A DNA stretch of 51,283 nt from Thermoleophilia bacterium (GTDB lineage: Bacteria > Actinomycetota > Thermoleophilia > Gaiellales > Gaiellaceae): contig JAICWC010000005.1 of NCBI GenBank assembly GCA_025934995.1, positions 1 through 51,283 on the forward strand, given 5' to 3'. The position numbers were made by a program, and so were the translations under genes. The notes beneath the pieces were generated by a model that saw nothing but the letters and a program-made list of their open reading frames with translations, searched no databases and had not been told where the DNA came from. This document shows, piece by piece, positions 1 to 8,088 of the stretch. Within the stretch, counting starts at the first letter, position 1. Every line of letters begins with the position of its first letter.

Positions 1-16
1 CCCCGCCGAAACACCC

Positions 17-36
17 AGGCCCGCTCACGCGGGCCT
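17..36 (-). terminator. Hairpin after the gpx gene
   Basis: Perfect 8-bp stem AGGCCCGC/GCGGGCCT with a TCAC loop, 35 bases past the glutathione peroxidase stop. Read on the minus strand it is followed only by a short T-containing stretch, so it is terminator-like with a weak U tract. It could end the membrane protein-regulator-rpmE-gpx transcript. Confidence 0.55.
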
Positions 37-71
37 CAAAGCCGTACCGACTTGACAAACCTCACCCCATA

Positions 72-554
72 TCAGTTCAGCGCGTTCTCGATCGCCGCGA
101 CGAGCTCGGGATCGTCGGGCGTCGTCAACGGGCGGAAACGCGCGATGATCTCGCCCTCGGACGAGACGAGGAACTTCTCGAAGTTCCACTGCACGTCGCC
201 GGCTTTCCCCTCTGCATCGGGTGTCGCCGTCAGCTCCTCGTACAACGGGTGCCGGTTCGGGCCGTTGACGTCGAGCTTCGTCGTGAGCGGAAACGTCACG
301 CCGTAGTTCGCCGAGCAGAACGTCGCGATCTCCTCGGGAGACCCCGGCTCCTGCTCGCCGAACTGGTTGCACGGTACCCCGACGATGTTCAACCCGCGGT
401 CGGCGTACCGCTCGTACAGGCTCTGCAGGCCTTCGTACTGTGGGGTCAGTCCGCACTTCGAGGCGACGTTGACGATCAGCGTCGGCCGCCCGCGAAAGGA
501 CGAGAGGTCGAGCGTGCCGCCGTCGAGCGCCTCGAGCGTGTGGTCGTACGTCAT
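72..554 (-). CDS. Glutathione peroxidase family thiol peroxidase (Cys type)
   Basis: A 160-residue peroxidase of the GPx/BsaA family, the normal bacterial length. The peroxidatic residue is Cys34 (VNVASKCG), coded by TGC, so this is not a selenoprotein. The PCNQFGEQEPG block (62-71) and WNFEKF (near 122) supply the other residues of the GPx tetrad. Cys80 (ATFC) sits where thioredoxin-dependent members have the resolving cysteine, so thioredoxin is the more likely reductant than glutathione; that is inference. It reduces hydrogen or organic peroxides in the cytoplasm. Its ATG overlaps the rpmE stop by four bases (ATGA), implying translational coupling. Confidence 0.93.
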   Translation of the reverse strand: MTYDHTLEALDGGTLDLSSFRGRPTLIVNVASKCGLTPQYEGLQSLYERYADRGLNIVGVPCNQFGEQEPGSPEEIATFCSANYGVTFPLTTKLDVNGPNRHPLYEELTATPDAEGKAGDVQWNFEKFLVSSEGEIIARFRPLTTPDDPELVAAIENALN

Positions 555-751
555 GCCGCGAGCTCGCGCCGGCGGTTGAACCGCTCGACACGGCCGCCGC
601 GGGCGACCGTCGACTCACGGCCGGTGTACGCGGGATGGCAGTTCGAGCAGACGTCGACCGCAATCGACCGAGCAGTCGTGGTGATGGTGTGCGTCGCGCC
701 GCAGGTCGAGCAGGTCGCGGCGACGAGGTTCAGGTTCGGCTGTGTTCTCAT
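551..751 (-). CDS. rpmE: 50S ribosomal protein L31, zinc-binding form
   Basis: A 66-residue protein with an early CSTC pair and the family hallmark VCSNCHPAYTG, giving four zinc-ligand cysteines (C+ form, not the zinc-free YkgM/L31B form). An ATG at 749-751 gives the usual L31 length; the open frame continues 49 codons further upstream but that part has no homology and overlaps the regulator gene. L31 bridges the ribosomal subunits and is a zinc reservoir. Placing it directly ahead of a peroxidase gene, with a four-base overlap, is unusual. Confidence 0.93.
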   Translation of the reverse strand: MRTQPNLNLVAATCSTCGATHTITTTARSIAVDVCSNCHPAYTGRESTVARGGRVERFNRRRELAA

Positions 752-797
752 GACGATGAAAACGACGAGCGGGCCGCCGATCTTCCCGCGTGCGGCC

Positions 798-1097
798 TCA
801 GAGCTCGCCGAGGAGCTCGCGGAGCCTCGTCGTGTAGCGCTCGAGCGCGGTGCGGCCCCGGCGGGTGAGTGCCACGGTCGTGCGGGCGGACTGTCCATTG
901 CCGGTCTTGTCGGTGCCGATGTAGCCGGCGTCCTGAAGCTTGCGCAAATGCGTGATCAGGTTGCCCGGGGTGAGGCCGATCATCTCCTGCAGGCGGGTGA
1001 AGGAGAGCGTGTCGTCCTGCGGCAGTGCGGCGAGCGTCGCGACGATCCGCAGCCGCGCAGGGGCGTGGATCAGCGGGTCGAGCTCCTCGGCGGCCAT
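798..1097 (-). CDS. Winged-helix transcriptional regulator (HTH_34/MarR-like)
   Basis: A 99-residue single-domain winged-helix protein. HAPARLRIVATLAAL begins helix 1; FTRLQEMIGLTPGNLITHLRKLQDAGYI is the helix-turn-helix (quoted in pieces: FTRLQEMIGL, TPGNLITHL, RKLQDAGYI); RTTVALTRRGRTALE is the wing. This compact family usually sits beside a membrane protein gene, as here: the membrane protein stops ten bases upstream. It probably represses its own operon through the paired ACTTTG/CAAAGT operators at 1816-1857. No ligand can be read from the sequence. Confidence 0.85.
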   Translation of the reverse strand: MAAEELDPLIHAPARLRIVATLAALPQDDTLSFTRLQEMIGLTPGNLITHLRKLQDAGYIGTDKTGNGQSARTTVALTRRGRTALERYTTRLRELLGEL

Positions 1098-1107
1098 GCG
1101 AGCCGCC

Positions 1108-1797
1108 TCATCTCCGGACGGCCCAGCGCTGGCCGGCGGCTCCGAGCAGCAGCAGGGCGCACAAGCCGACGGCGATCACGCCCCAGACCGCGGACGGGCC
1201 GGCGAAGGCGGCGAAGGCGCCGAGCGCGACCGCAAGGGCGGCGAAGCCCGCTCGAGATGCGTTCTGGCGCGCCGCCTCGTAGCCGGCGGCCACCGCGCCG
1301 ACGATGATCAGCGGCGCGACCGCCGGATAGATCCCATAGGAGATCGCGTGGTCCGCGTCGACGTGGTGAAGCGCCCCCTGGAAGATGTAGACGCAGATCC
1401 AGATCGCCGCGAATGTCAAGCCCTCGAGGCGCCGCTGCCGGGACGAGCGGCCGCGGAGCGCACGCCCGTGGACGGCGACGTTGAGGACGATCCAGGCAGC
1501 GACCATCCCGTAGAGCACGGCGAGCGCCGTACCGGTCGGGCCGGAGTACGGATGCTGGTGACGGACCGAGAACCAGACTGCGCCGTAGGCGACGAGCACC
1601 GTGACGGCCGCGGCGACCGTCAGAAGCGGCCGCCGACGATCGAACTCCCGTCGGGCGCGGCTCCTGGTCTGCTCGAGCAGGGCAGCGGCGGCGGCGGGAT
1701 CGAGATCGTCGTCGGCGCTCGTTTCGGTCGCGGTCGTCGTTTCCCACGGGTCGGGGTCGCCCGGCGGCGGGCTGAACGTGTCGAATCGCTGATTCAC
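1108..1797 (-). CDS. Membrane protein of unknown function paired with HTH regulator
   Basis: About 229 residues. A charged N-terminal segment of about 60 residues (rich in Asp, Thr, Arg) is followed by roughly five hydrophobic segments: LLTVAAAVTVLVAYG, ALAVLYGMVAAWIVLNVAV, LTFAAIWICVYIF, YPAVAPLIIVGAVAAG and a C-terminal pair. I start it at the GTG at 1795-1797, because GGAAGGA lies 7 bases upstream; a longer TTG start at 1830 would lie inside the operator. It is the first gene of the unit with the HTH regulator. I do not recognise a function. Confidence 0.7.
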   Translation of the reverse strand: MNQRFDTFSPPPGDPDPWETTTATETSADDDLDPAAAAALLEQTRSRARREFDRRRPLLTVAAAVTVLVAYGAVWFSVRHQHPYSGPTGTALAVLYGMVAAWIVLNVAVHGRALRGRSSRQRRLEGLTFAAIWICVYIFQGALHHVDADHAISYGIYPAVAPLIIVGAVAAGYEAARQNASRAGFAALAVALGAFAAFAGPSAVWGVIAVGLCALLLLGAAGQRWAVRR

Positions 1798-1815
1798 CAG
1801 AGGGTCCTTCCGCTT

Positions 1816-1857
1816 GACTTTGTAGCGCAAAGTTACCGGACTTTGTACGGCAAAGTC
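1816..1857. promoter_or_regulatory. Two tandem palindromic operators ACTTTG-N5-CAAAGT
   Basis: Two copies of the 17-bp palindrome ACTTTG-N5-CAAAGT lie at 1817-1833 and 1840-1856, 23 bp start to start, about two helical turns. The second extends to a 19-bp palindrome with flanking G and C. They sit immediately upstream of the membrane protein and regulator genes. Inference: binding sites for the winged-helix regulator at 798-1097. Confidence 0.8.
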
Positions 1858-1866
1858 AAGTGGCTC

Positions 1867-2985
1867 CTACCCCCAGACCTCCTCCGCGACCTCGACGATC
1901 CGGCGCAGCTTCGCGACCTGCTCGTCGTAGGACAGGACGTTCCCCTCGACCGTCGACGAGAAGCCGCACTGCGGCGAGAGGCACAGCTGATCGAGGTCGA
2001 CGAACTTCGACGCCTCGTCGATGCGGCGCAGCAGCACCTCGCGATCCTCGAGCTCGCCGCGCTTCGTCGTCACGAGCCCGAGCACGACCTGCTTCCCCTT
2101 GGGCACGAGCCGCAACGGCTCGAAGCCGCCCGAGCGCTCGTCGTCCCACTCCATGAAGAACCCGTCGACGTCGAGCTCTCCGAAGAGCGCTTCCGCGACG
2201 AACTCGTAGCCGCCTTCGGCGACCCACGAAGAGCGGAAGTTGCCGCGGCACATGTGCGTCGTCACCGCCATGCCTTCCGGCCTGCCGGCGAGCGCCTCGT
2301 TGATGTGGTGGATGTACTCGACGTGCTGCTTGTCGGGATCGCCGCCGATCGAGCCGACGTATTCGCGCTGGTGCGGGTCGTTCAGATAGGCGAGGCTCGT
2401 GTCGTCGAACTGGAGATAGGTGCAGCCGAGCTCGCCGAGCCGGCGCACCTCTTCGCGATACGCAGCGGTCAGGTCGGCCCAGAACTCGTCCAGGGTCGGG
2501 TAGACGCTCTCGTCGATCGACGCCTTGCCGCCGCGGTAGTGGACCATGCTCGGCGACGGGATCGTCAGCTTCGGGACGTTCGTCGTCACGGTTCGCTGCA
2601 GGAACTCGAACGCGTCGCCGAAGATCGTCTTCGAGACGCCGAGCTTGCCGCCCACGTGCAGCGCCGCCGGAGTGAACTCAATCTCACCGTCCGGGTTGTG
2701 GAACTGCACCGCGATGTGTCCGGCTTCCTTCGTGATCCCGTCGAGCTGGTAGATGAAATCCATGTGCCACGACGCGCGGCGGAACTCGCCGTCCGTCGCC
2801 GACTGCAACCCGACGTCCTCCTGCATCTTCACGATCTCGCGGATCGCGTCGTCCTCGACCGCGCGGAGCTCGTCGTCGTCGATCTTCCCGGCTGCGTAAT
2901 CGTCGCGGGCCTGCAGCAGCCGCGGTGGGCGCAGCAGGCTGCCGACGTGGTCGGCGCGGAACGGAGGGCTGGTGCGGCGGGCCAC
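1867..2985 (-). CDS. Cobalamin-independent methionine synthase-like (MetE C-terminal domain family)
   Basis: A 372-residue single-domain protein of the MetE C-terminal/UROD-like barrel family, similar in size to the YxjG/YxjH type and about half of full MetE. It starts PPFRADHVGSLLRP as this family does, and carries the zinc-site segments THMCRGN (near 240) and LSPQCGFSS (near 340). Likely transfers a methyl group to a thiol such as homocysteine from an unspecified donor; the folate-binding N-terminal half of MetE is absent. It is divergent from the amidase with only 24 bases between, so both may be leaderless. Confidence 0.85.
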   Translation of the reverse strand: MARRTSPPFRADHVGSLLRPPRLLQARDDYAAGKIDDDELRAVEDDAIREIVKMQEDVGLQSATDGEFRRASWHMDFIYQLDGITKEAGHIAVQFHNPDGEIEFTPAALHVGGKLGVSKTIFGDAFEFLQRTVTTNVPKLTIPSPSMVHYRGGKASIDESVYPTLDEFWADLTAAYREEVRRLGELGCTYLQFDDTSLAYLNDPHQREYVGSIGGDPDKQHVEYIHHINEALAGRPEGMAVTTHMCRGNFRSSWVAEGGYEFVAEALFGELDVDGFFMEWDDERSGGFEPLRLVPKGKQVVLGLVTTKRGELEDREVLLRRIDEASKFVDLDQLCLSPQCGFSSTVEGNVLSYDEQVAKLRRIVEVAEEVWG

Positions 2986-3009
2986 GGGAGGATCCTACGC
3001 AGCCGGTGT

Positions 3010-4359
3010 ATGGTCGCGACCGTGTCTGCGAGCCATCCCGGCGACCTGAACGTCGTCGAGGCGATCGAGCTCCTGCGCCGCCGCGATCTCTCGTCGCGGG
3101 AGCTGACCGACGCGTGCCTGGAGCGGATCCGCGACCGCGACGGCGCGCACAGCTTCGACGGCGACCCCGCGTCGATCAACGCGTGGGTGCGTGTGTACGA
3201 GGACGACGCGCGGGCGGCGGCGTCGCGCGCGGACGAGCGCCTTGCGCTGGGCGACGCGCCGCCTCTTTGCGGCATCCCGATCGGCCTGAAGGATCTCTAC
3301 GCGGTCGCCGGCAAGCCGGTCACCGCGTCGAGTCGTGTGCTCGCCGACGTCCCGGACCGCGACTGCGACGCGTGGGCGCGTCTCGCGGCCGAGGGGATGG
3401 TGCTGCTCGGCCACCTGCACACGCACGAGTTCGCGGCCGGCGGGACGACCGATCAGGTCGGCAACCCGTGGTCGCGCGACCGCTCGCCCGGCGGCTCGAG
3501 CGGCGGCTCGGCAGCCGCGCTCGCCTCGCACACGACGCCTGCTGCGACCGGCACCGATACCGCCGGCTCGCTGCGCATCCCGTCGGCGCTGTGCGGCACG
3601 TCGACGATCAAGCCGACCCGCGGCCTCGTCTCGATGCGCGGCATCGTGCCGCTCGGGCCGACGCTCGACCACGCCGGGCCGATGGCCCGCACGGTCGCCG
3701 ACTGCGAGCCGCTGCTCGCCGCGCTCGCGGGGACGTCGCCGCCGCAGGAGCGGACGCCGCTACGCCGTGTCGTGCTCTCGCCGCGGATCGGCGAGCTCCA
3801 CGCCGACGTCGCCGAGAACCTGGAGACCACGCTGGAGCTCTTGCCGCTCGTTCCTGCGCCGCCGCCCGCGGCACAGCTCGACGCGGGAGCGGACCTCCTC
3901 GACGTGGTGACGGCGGAGATGCTCTCCTGGCATCGTCGCTTCGACGATCGACGCGGGCTCTACCGCCCGTCGGTGCGAGGGTTTCTCGAGCATGCCGAGC
4001 AGCGCGCCATGACGGCGGAGGAATACGTCGCCGTGCAGGAACGTCGCACTGAGCTGACCGCGGTGTGGGTCGACTGGTTCGCCGAGCACCGGATCGACGC
4101 CCTCGTCGAGCCGACTGTCCCCATCGTCGCGCGACCGCGTGGCGCCGGATACGAGCGCGCCTTCACCGACGTCGCCGAGATCTCGTTGACGCACTACTGG
4201 GACTGGACCGGCTTTCCGGTCGTCGCGCTGCCGTCGGGCGTCGGCCGGCGCAGCGGCCTGCCGACCGGGGTCTCGCTGATCGGCCCGCCCGGCGCCGACT
4301 GGGACCTGCTCGCCGCGGGCGCCGCGCTGCAACGCGAGCTCGGAGCGGTCGTCAGGTAG
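3010..4359 (+). CDS. Amidase signature family amidohydrolase
   Basis: A 449-residue amidase signature enzyme. The Ser-cisSer-Lys triad is visible: Lys94 in IGLKDLY, cis-Ser in SPGGSSGGS (163-164) and nucleophile Ser187 in TDTAGSLR. It hydrolyses an amide to acid plus ammonia; the substrate cannot be told, and the GatA subunit is unlikely because no gatB/gatC is near. I use the ATG at 3010, because the frame is open far upstream without homology. It ends tail to tail with the IclR gene, overlapping it by eight bases. Confidence 0.88.
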   Translation: MVATVSASHPGDLNVVEAIELLRRRDLSSRELTDACLERIRDRDGAHSFDGDPASINAWVRVYEDDARAAASRADERLALGDAPPLCGIPIGLKDLYAVAGKPVTASSRVLADVPDRDCDAWARLAAEGMVLLGHLHTHEFAAGGTTDQVGNPWSRDRSPGGSSGGSAAALASHTTPAATGTDTAGSLRIPSALCGTSTIKPTRGLVSMRGIVPLGPTLDHAGPMARTVADCEPLLAALAGTSPPQERTPLRRVVLSPRIGELHADVAENLETTLELLPLVPAPPPAAQLDAGADLLDVVTAEMLSWHRRFDDRRGLYRPSVRGFLEHAEQRAMTAEEYVAVQERRTELTAVWVDWFAEHRIDALVEPTVPIVARPRGAGYERAFTDVAEISLTHYWDWTGFPVVALPSGVGRRSGLPTGVSLIGPPGADWDLLAAGAALQRELGAVVR

Positions 4360-5149
4360 GGCGGTAGCCGAGGTGCGCAGAGACCTCGGCTGCTGCACGC
4401 AGAAGCGTTCCGCTGAGCCGGGCGGCGAGGTCTTGCATCGAGACCATCGAGCTGTGCACGGCGAGGTTGATCGCCGCGACGGCGGCGCCGTCGTGGTCGA
4501 GCACGGGCGCGGCGATCGAACGAAGGCCGTATGCGAGCTCTTCGTTGTTGATCGCGAAGCCGTCGAGCCGCACACGGCGGAGCTCGGCGGCGAGCGCGCT
4601 GCGCGACGTGATCGTGTTCGGGCCGCGGCGCGAGAACGCGATCGAGGCGAGCGCCGCGTCGCGCTCGTCCTCGGGGAGAAACGCGAGGAGCACCTTGCCG
4701 AGTGACGTGCAGTACGCGGGGAGGCGCGCGCCGACGTGGAGGTTGAGGTCGACCTCCCGCAGGCCCGCACCGGTCGACCGGCAGCGTTCGACATAGACGA
4801 TGTCGACCCCGTCGAGGATCGCCATGTTCACGGTGAAGCCCGTCGCGTCGCTCAGCGCGCGCAGGTAGGGCGCGGCGACCTCTCGCAGCTCCATCGAGTT
4901 GATCGCGGAGAAGCCGAGGTCGAGGACACGCGGCCCGAGCCGGTACTTCTTCGTTCCGTGGTCCTGGCGCAGGTAGCCGAGCGTCGCGAGCGTCGCCACG
5001 TAGCGGTGCGTCGTGCTGCGGCTGAGACCGATCTCGCGCCCGAGCTCGCTGACGCCGAGGAGCGGTCGCCCCGACCGAAACGCGGCGAGGATCGCCAGCC
5101 CGCGCTCGAGCGACTGGGAGTGCACGGCGACCGAGGCGGGCTCGGACAT
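4352..5149 (-). CDS. IclR family transcriptional regulator
   Basis: A 265-residue regulator of standard IclR length. The N-terminal winged helix (about 10-70) includes SLERGLAILAAF and the recognition helix region IGLSRSTTHRYVATL; the C-terminal effector domain holds MELREVAAPYLRALSDATGFTVNMA-type sequence (in pieces) and the CTSLGKVLLAF motif. It is divergent from the importer operon, and the intergenic region carries a palindrome. IclR members next to pob/pca genes (PobR, PcaR types) sense aromatic acids, so this is probably the regulator of the aromatic region; that role is inferred. Confidence 0.9.
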   Translation of the reverse strand: MSEPASVAVHSQSLERGLAILAAFRSGRPLLGVSELGREIGLSRSTTHRYVATLATLGYLRQDHGTKKYRLGPRVLDLGFSAINSMELREVAAPYLRALSDATGFTVNMAILDGVDIVYVERCRSTGAGLREVDLNLHVGARLPAYCTSLGKVLLAFLPEDERDAALASIAFSRRGPNTITSRSALAAELRRVRLDGFAINNEELAYGLRSIAAPVLDHDGAAVAAINLAVHSSMVSMQDLAARLSGTLLRAAAEVSAHLGYRPT

Positions 5150-5178
5150 GCCGGAGAGTCTAGGTCGATCGCGGCGCG

Positions 5179-5197
5179 CGTTCCACTCTTCGGAACG
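5179..5197. promoter_or_regulatory. Candidate IclR operator palindrome
   Basis: Inverted repeat CGTTCC-N7-GGAACG (19 bp) between the divergent iclR and importer genes, ending 5 bases before the -35 box of the importer promoter. A related sequence occurs at 12383-12400, before the acyl-CoA ligase gene. Binding by the IclR protein is inference. Confidence 0.6.
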
Positions 5198-5202
5198 CTG
5201 TC

Positions 5203-5232
5203 TTGACAGTCGGCACTCCGTCGGCGTAGCGT
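5203..5232 (+). promoter_or_regulatory. Sigma-70-type promoter of the importer operon
   Basis: TTGACA at 5203-5208, an 18-base spacer, and TAGCGT at 5227-5232, 43 bases before the binding-protein ATG. The -35 box is perfect; the -10 box is weaker. The palindrome at 5179-5197 is just upstream. Confidence 0.6.
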
Positions 5233-5275
5233 CGGTCCCGGTTGTACGTGCGGTTCCCGACCTCAGGAGAGTCGA

Positions 5276-6616
5276 ATGCCTGACGAGTTCGAAACGCGGG
5301 CGCTCAGCCGGCGCGAGCTGCTCAAGCGCGCCGGAATCGGCGCAGCGGGTGTCGTCACCGCCGGCGCGTTCGCCGAGCCGGTGTGGGCCCGTCCCCGCTC
5401 CATCGACGCCGGCACCACGATCAAGATCGGCTTCGTCAGCCCGCTGACCGGACCGCTCGCCGGCTTCGGCGAGGGTGACCCGTACATCGTCGGCTTGGCG
5501 AAGAAGGGCTTTGCGAAGGGGCTGACGGTCGGCGGCCGGCACTACGCCGTGCAAGTCATCGACAAGGACAGCCAGTCGAGCCCCGCGACGTCGACGCAGG
5601 TCGCGAACGAGCTCATCCACAAGGACGGCGTCGATCTCCTGCTCGCGACGTCGACCCCGGAGGTCGTCAACCCGGCGGCCGACGCGGCCGAGGCGGCGGG
5701 CGTGCCGTTCGTCGGCACGGTCGACCCGTGGGAGTCGTTCTACTTCGGCCGCGGCGCGAAGCCGGGTGGCCCGAACCCGTTCCGCTACTCGTTCCTCTTC
5801 AGCTTCGGCACCGCCCAGTTCGCAAGCGCCTACGAGCACCTCTGGCCGCAGGTCAAGACGAACAAGCACGTCGGCGTCATGTATCCGAACGACACCGACG
5901 GCAACGCATTCCGGGCGAGCCTGATCCCGCTCCTCCAGAAGGCGGGTTACAAGGTGTTCGACCCGGGCGGCTATCAGGACGGACAGACCGACTACACGTC
6001 GCTGATCTCGTTCTACAAGAAGAACAACTGTCAGATCTTCCACTGCGCGCCGATCCCGCCCGACTTCACGACGCTCTGGAAGCAGGCGGGCCAGCAGGGC
6101 TACGCGAAGATGTGCAAGATCGCGCAGCTCGCGAAGACCGGCCTGTTCCCCTCGCAGATCGCCGCCTCGGGCGCGCTCGGCCCCGGCCTGTCGAGCGGTG
6201 TCTACTGGGCGCCGTCGTTCCCGTACCACTCGCCGCTGACCGGCCTCACCTCGAAGGAGATCGGTGACGGCTACACGAAGAAGACCGGCCGCCAGTGGAA
6301 CCAGCAGCTCGGCGCGTCGATGTCGGTCTTCGACGTCGCGGAGGCCGTGCTCAAGAAGAGCGGCAACCCGAAGGACAAGACCGCCGTCGTCAAGGCGTTC
6401 CAGCACCTGAGCGTGATGACGCCTTCCGGCCGCCTCCACTGGGGCACGGGCGGCCCGCGCAACCCGGTGCCGCCGGTCGTGACGACGCCGATCATCGGCG
6501 GTCAGTGGGTCAAGCAGAAGAAGGGCAGCAAGTTCCCGCTCGACTTCGTGATCTGCGAGCACTCCGACGACCCGAATGTGCCGATCCAGGGCAAGCTGAA
6601 GGCGTATAACGCGTAG
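5276..6616 (+). CDS. ABC transporter substrate-binding protein, branched-chain amino acid/aromatic type (LivK-like), Tat signal
   Basis: A 446-residue type I periplasmic-binding-fold protein (Peripla_BP_6). The N-terminus has a twin-arginine signal, SRRELLKRAG followed by a hydrophobic stretch and a cleavage-like FAEPVWA; no lipobox Cys is evident. The mature part opens TIKIGFVSPLTGPLAGFGEG, typical of the family (IGFVSPLTGP). Export in folded form is unusual for LivK-like proteins though known in actinobacteria. It starts a five-gene importer operon. The neighbouring catabolic genes suggest an aromatic acid or similar ligand instead of leucine; this is inferred. Confidence 0.9.
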   Translation: MPDEFETRALSRRELLKRAGIGAAGVVTAGAFAEPVWARPRSIDAGTTIKIGFVSPLTGPLAGFGEGDPYIVGLAKKGFAKGLTVGGRHYAVQVIDKDSQSSPATSTQVANELIHKDGVDLLLATSTPEVVNPAADAAEAAGVPFVGTVDPWESFYFGRGAKPGGPNPFRYSFLFSFGTAQFASAYEHLWPQVKTNKHVGVMYPNDTDGNAFRASLIPLLQKAGYKVFDPGGYQDGQTDYTSLISFYKKNNCQIFHCAPIPPDFTTLWKQAGQQGYAKMCKIAQLAKTGLFPSQIAASGALGPGLSSGVYWAPSFPYHSPLTGLTSKEIGDGYTKKTGRQWNQQLGASMSVFDVAEAVLKKSGNPKDKTAVVKAFQHLSVMTPSGRLHWGTGGPRNPVPPVVTTPIIGGQWVKQKKGSKFPLDFVICEHSDDPNVPIQGKLKAYNA

Positions 6617-7369
6617 ATGACCGAACCTGACGGGGCCGCGGCGCTGTTGGCCGCCGTCGGAGTGAGAAAGCGGTTCGGCGCGCTCGTCGTGCTGGACGGC
6701 GTCGACTTCTCGGTTGGGGCCGGCGAGGCCGTTGGCATCGTCGGCCCCAACGGAGCGGGCAAGACGACCCTGCTCAGCGTCATCGCAGGCTCGCAGCGCC
6801 CCGATGCCGGCTCGATCCGGTTCGCCGGCGCCGACGTCACCTCCGCCGGCGCAGCCGCGCGCTGCCGGCATGGGATCGCACGCGCACACCAGGTTCCGAA
6901 GCCCTTCGGCGGGATGACGGTGTTCGAGAACGTGCTCGTCGGCGCCGCGGCGGGCGGCGGCGTGCGCCGGCGCCGCGACGCGTACGCACGGGTCGCATCC
7001 GTGCTCGACGTCTGCGAGCTGACGCCCCTCGCCAACCGGCCGGCGGAGTCGCTCGGGCTCCTGCACCGCAAGCGGCTCGAGCTCGCCCGAGCGCTCGCCA
7101 CCGAGCCGCAGCTGTTGCTGCTCGACGAGATCGGCGCGGGGCTCACCGACGAGGAGGCTGCGGCACTCGTGGCGACGATCCGCGAGCTGCGGCAACGCGG
7201 GATCACGATCGTCTGGATCGAGCACATCGTCCACGTCCTCGTCCAGGTCGTGGAGCGGCTCGTCGCGATGGACGCGGGCCGCGTGATCGCCGAGGGCGAT
7301 CCGGATGCGGTGATGAAAGACGCCGCCGTGATCGACGCCTACCTCGGCACGGCCGAGGTCACGGCGTGA
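6617..7369 (+). CDS. livG: ABC importer ATPase, LivG-like
   Basis: A 250-residue ATPase. Walker A is GPNGAGKTTLL (near 40), Walker B LLLLDEIGAGL, switch His in WIEHIVH. The C-terminal extension AVMKDAAVIDAYLG is typical of LivG. The signature motif is ESLGLLHRKRLELARAL, which lacks the LSGGQ core; Gly-Gln positions are replaced, as in a known LivG branch. Its ATG directly abuts the binding-protein stop (TAG-ATG, no gap). Drives import with LivF, LivH and LivM. Confidence 0.92.
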   Translation: MTEPDGAAALLAAVGVRKRFGALVVLDGVDFSVGAGEAVGIVGPNGAGKTTLLSVIAGSQRPDAGSIRFAGADVTSAGAAARCRHGIARAHQVPKPFGGMTVFENVLVGAAAGGGVRRRRDAYARVASVLDVCELTPLANRPAESLGLLHRKRLELARALATEPQLLLLDEIGAGLTDEEAAALVATIRELRQRGITIVWIEHIVHVLVQVVERLVAMDAGRVIAEGDPDAVMKDAAVIDAYLGTAEVTA

Positions 7370-8088
7370 CGGCGCTGCTCGCAGTGGAGGAGCTCGACGT
7401 CCGACACGGGTTGCTGCAGGCGGTGCGACAGGTGTCGCTCGAGCTCGCCGAGGGCGAGACGCTCGCACTCGTCGGCGCGAACGGCGCCGGCAAGACGACG
7501 CTCCTGCGCGCGATCGCGGGCGCGCACCGGCCCGCCGGTGGCCGGATCGTGTTCGAAGGCAGCGACATCACGAGCCGCCAGGCGCACCGGCGCGCGAAGC
7601 TCGGCATTGCGCTCGTGCCGGAGGGGCGACGCCTGTTCCCGGACTTGACGGTCGAGGAGAACCTCCGCGTCGCCGGCGCCGCGCGCCGGTCCGGGCCGTG
7701 GACGGTCGCCGAGGTCGTCCGCGCGTTCCCGCTCCTCGAGCCGCTGCTGCACAAGCGTGCCGCGAGCCTTTCCGGCGGTGAGCAGCAGGCGACTGCGATC
7801 GGCCGCGCCCTGATGACGAATCCGCGCGTGCTGCTGCTCGACGAGGTGTCCCTCGGCCTCGCGCCCATCGTCGTCGACGGCGTCTATCGCTCGCTGACCC
7901 GGCTCATCGAGGGCGGTGCGACGATCCTGCTCGTCGAGCAGGATCTGGCGCGCGCGATGCGCGTCGCCGATCGCGTGGCGTGCATGCTCGAGGGCCGCGT
8001 CGTCCTGGAGGGCGCTCGCGGCGAGCTGACGCGCGAACAGGTGACGGAGGCGTACTTCGGCCTGCGGCGCCGGGAGGCAACCGCGTGA
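7366..8088 (+). CDS. livF: ABC importer ATPase, LivF-like
   Basis: A 240-residue ATPase with Walker A GANGAGKTTLL, a normal signature LSGGEQQATAIGRAL and Walker B VLLLDEVSLGLAP. VPEGRRLFPDLTVEENL is the LivF hallmark. The start is GTG at 7366, overlapping the livG stop by four bases (GTGA). It pairs with LivG, whose signature motif is degenerate, so the two ATP sites of the heterodimer may not be equivalent. Confidence 0.93.
   Translation: MTALLAVEELDVRHGLLQAVRQVSLELAEGETLALVGANGAGKTTLLRAIAGAHRPAGGRIVFEGSDITSRQAHRRAKLGIALVPEGRRLFPDLTVEENLRVAGAARRSGPWTVAEVVRAFPLLEPLLHKRAASLSGGEQQATAIGRALMTNPRVLLLDEVSLGLAPIVVDGVYRSLTRLIEGGATILLVEQDLARAMRVADRVACMLEGRVVLEGARGELTREQVTEAYFGLRRREATA

Noticed and set aside
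72-554. Glutathione peroxidase as a third selenoprotein
   Set aside because: The peroxidatic codon is TGC, not TGA.
1798-1830. TTG start at 1830 for the membrane protein
   Set aside because: It lies inside an operator palindrome; the GTG at 1797 has a proper GGAAGGA site.
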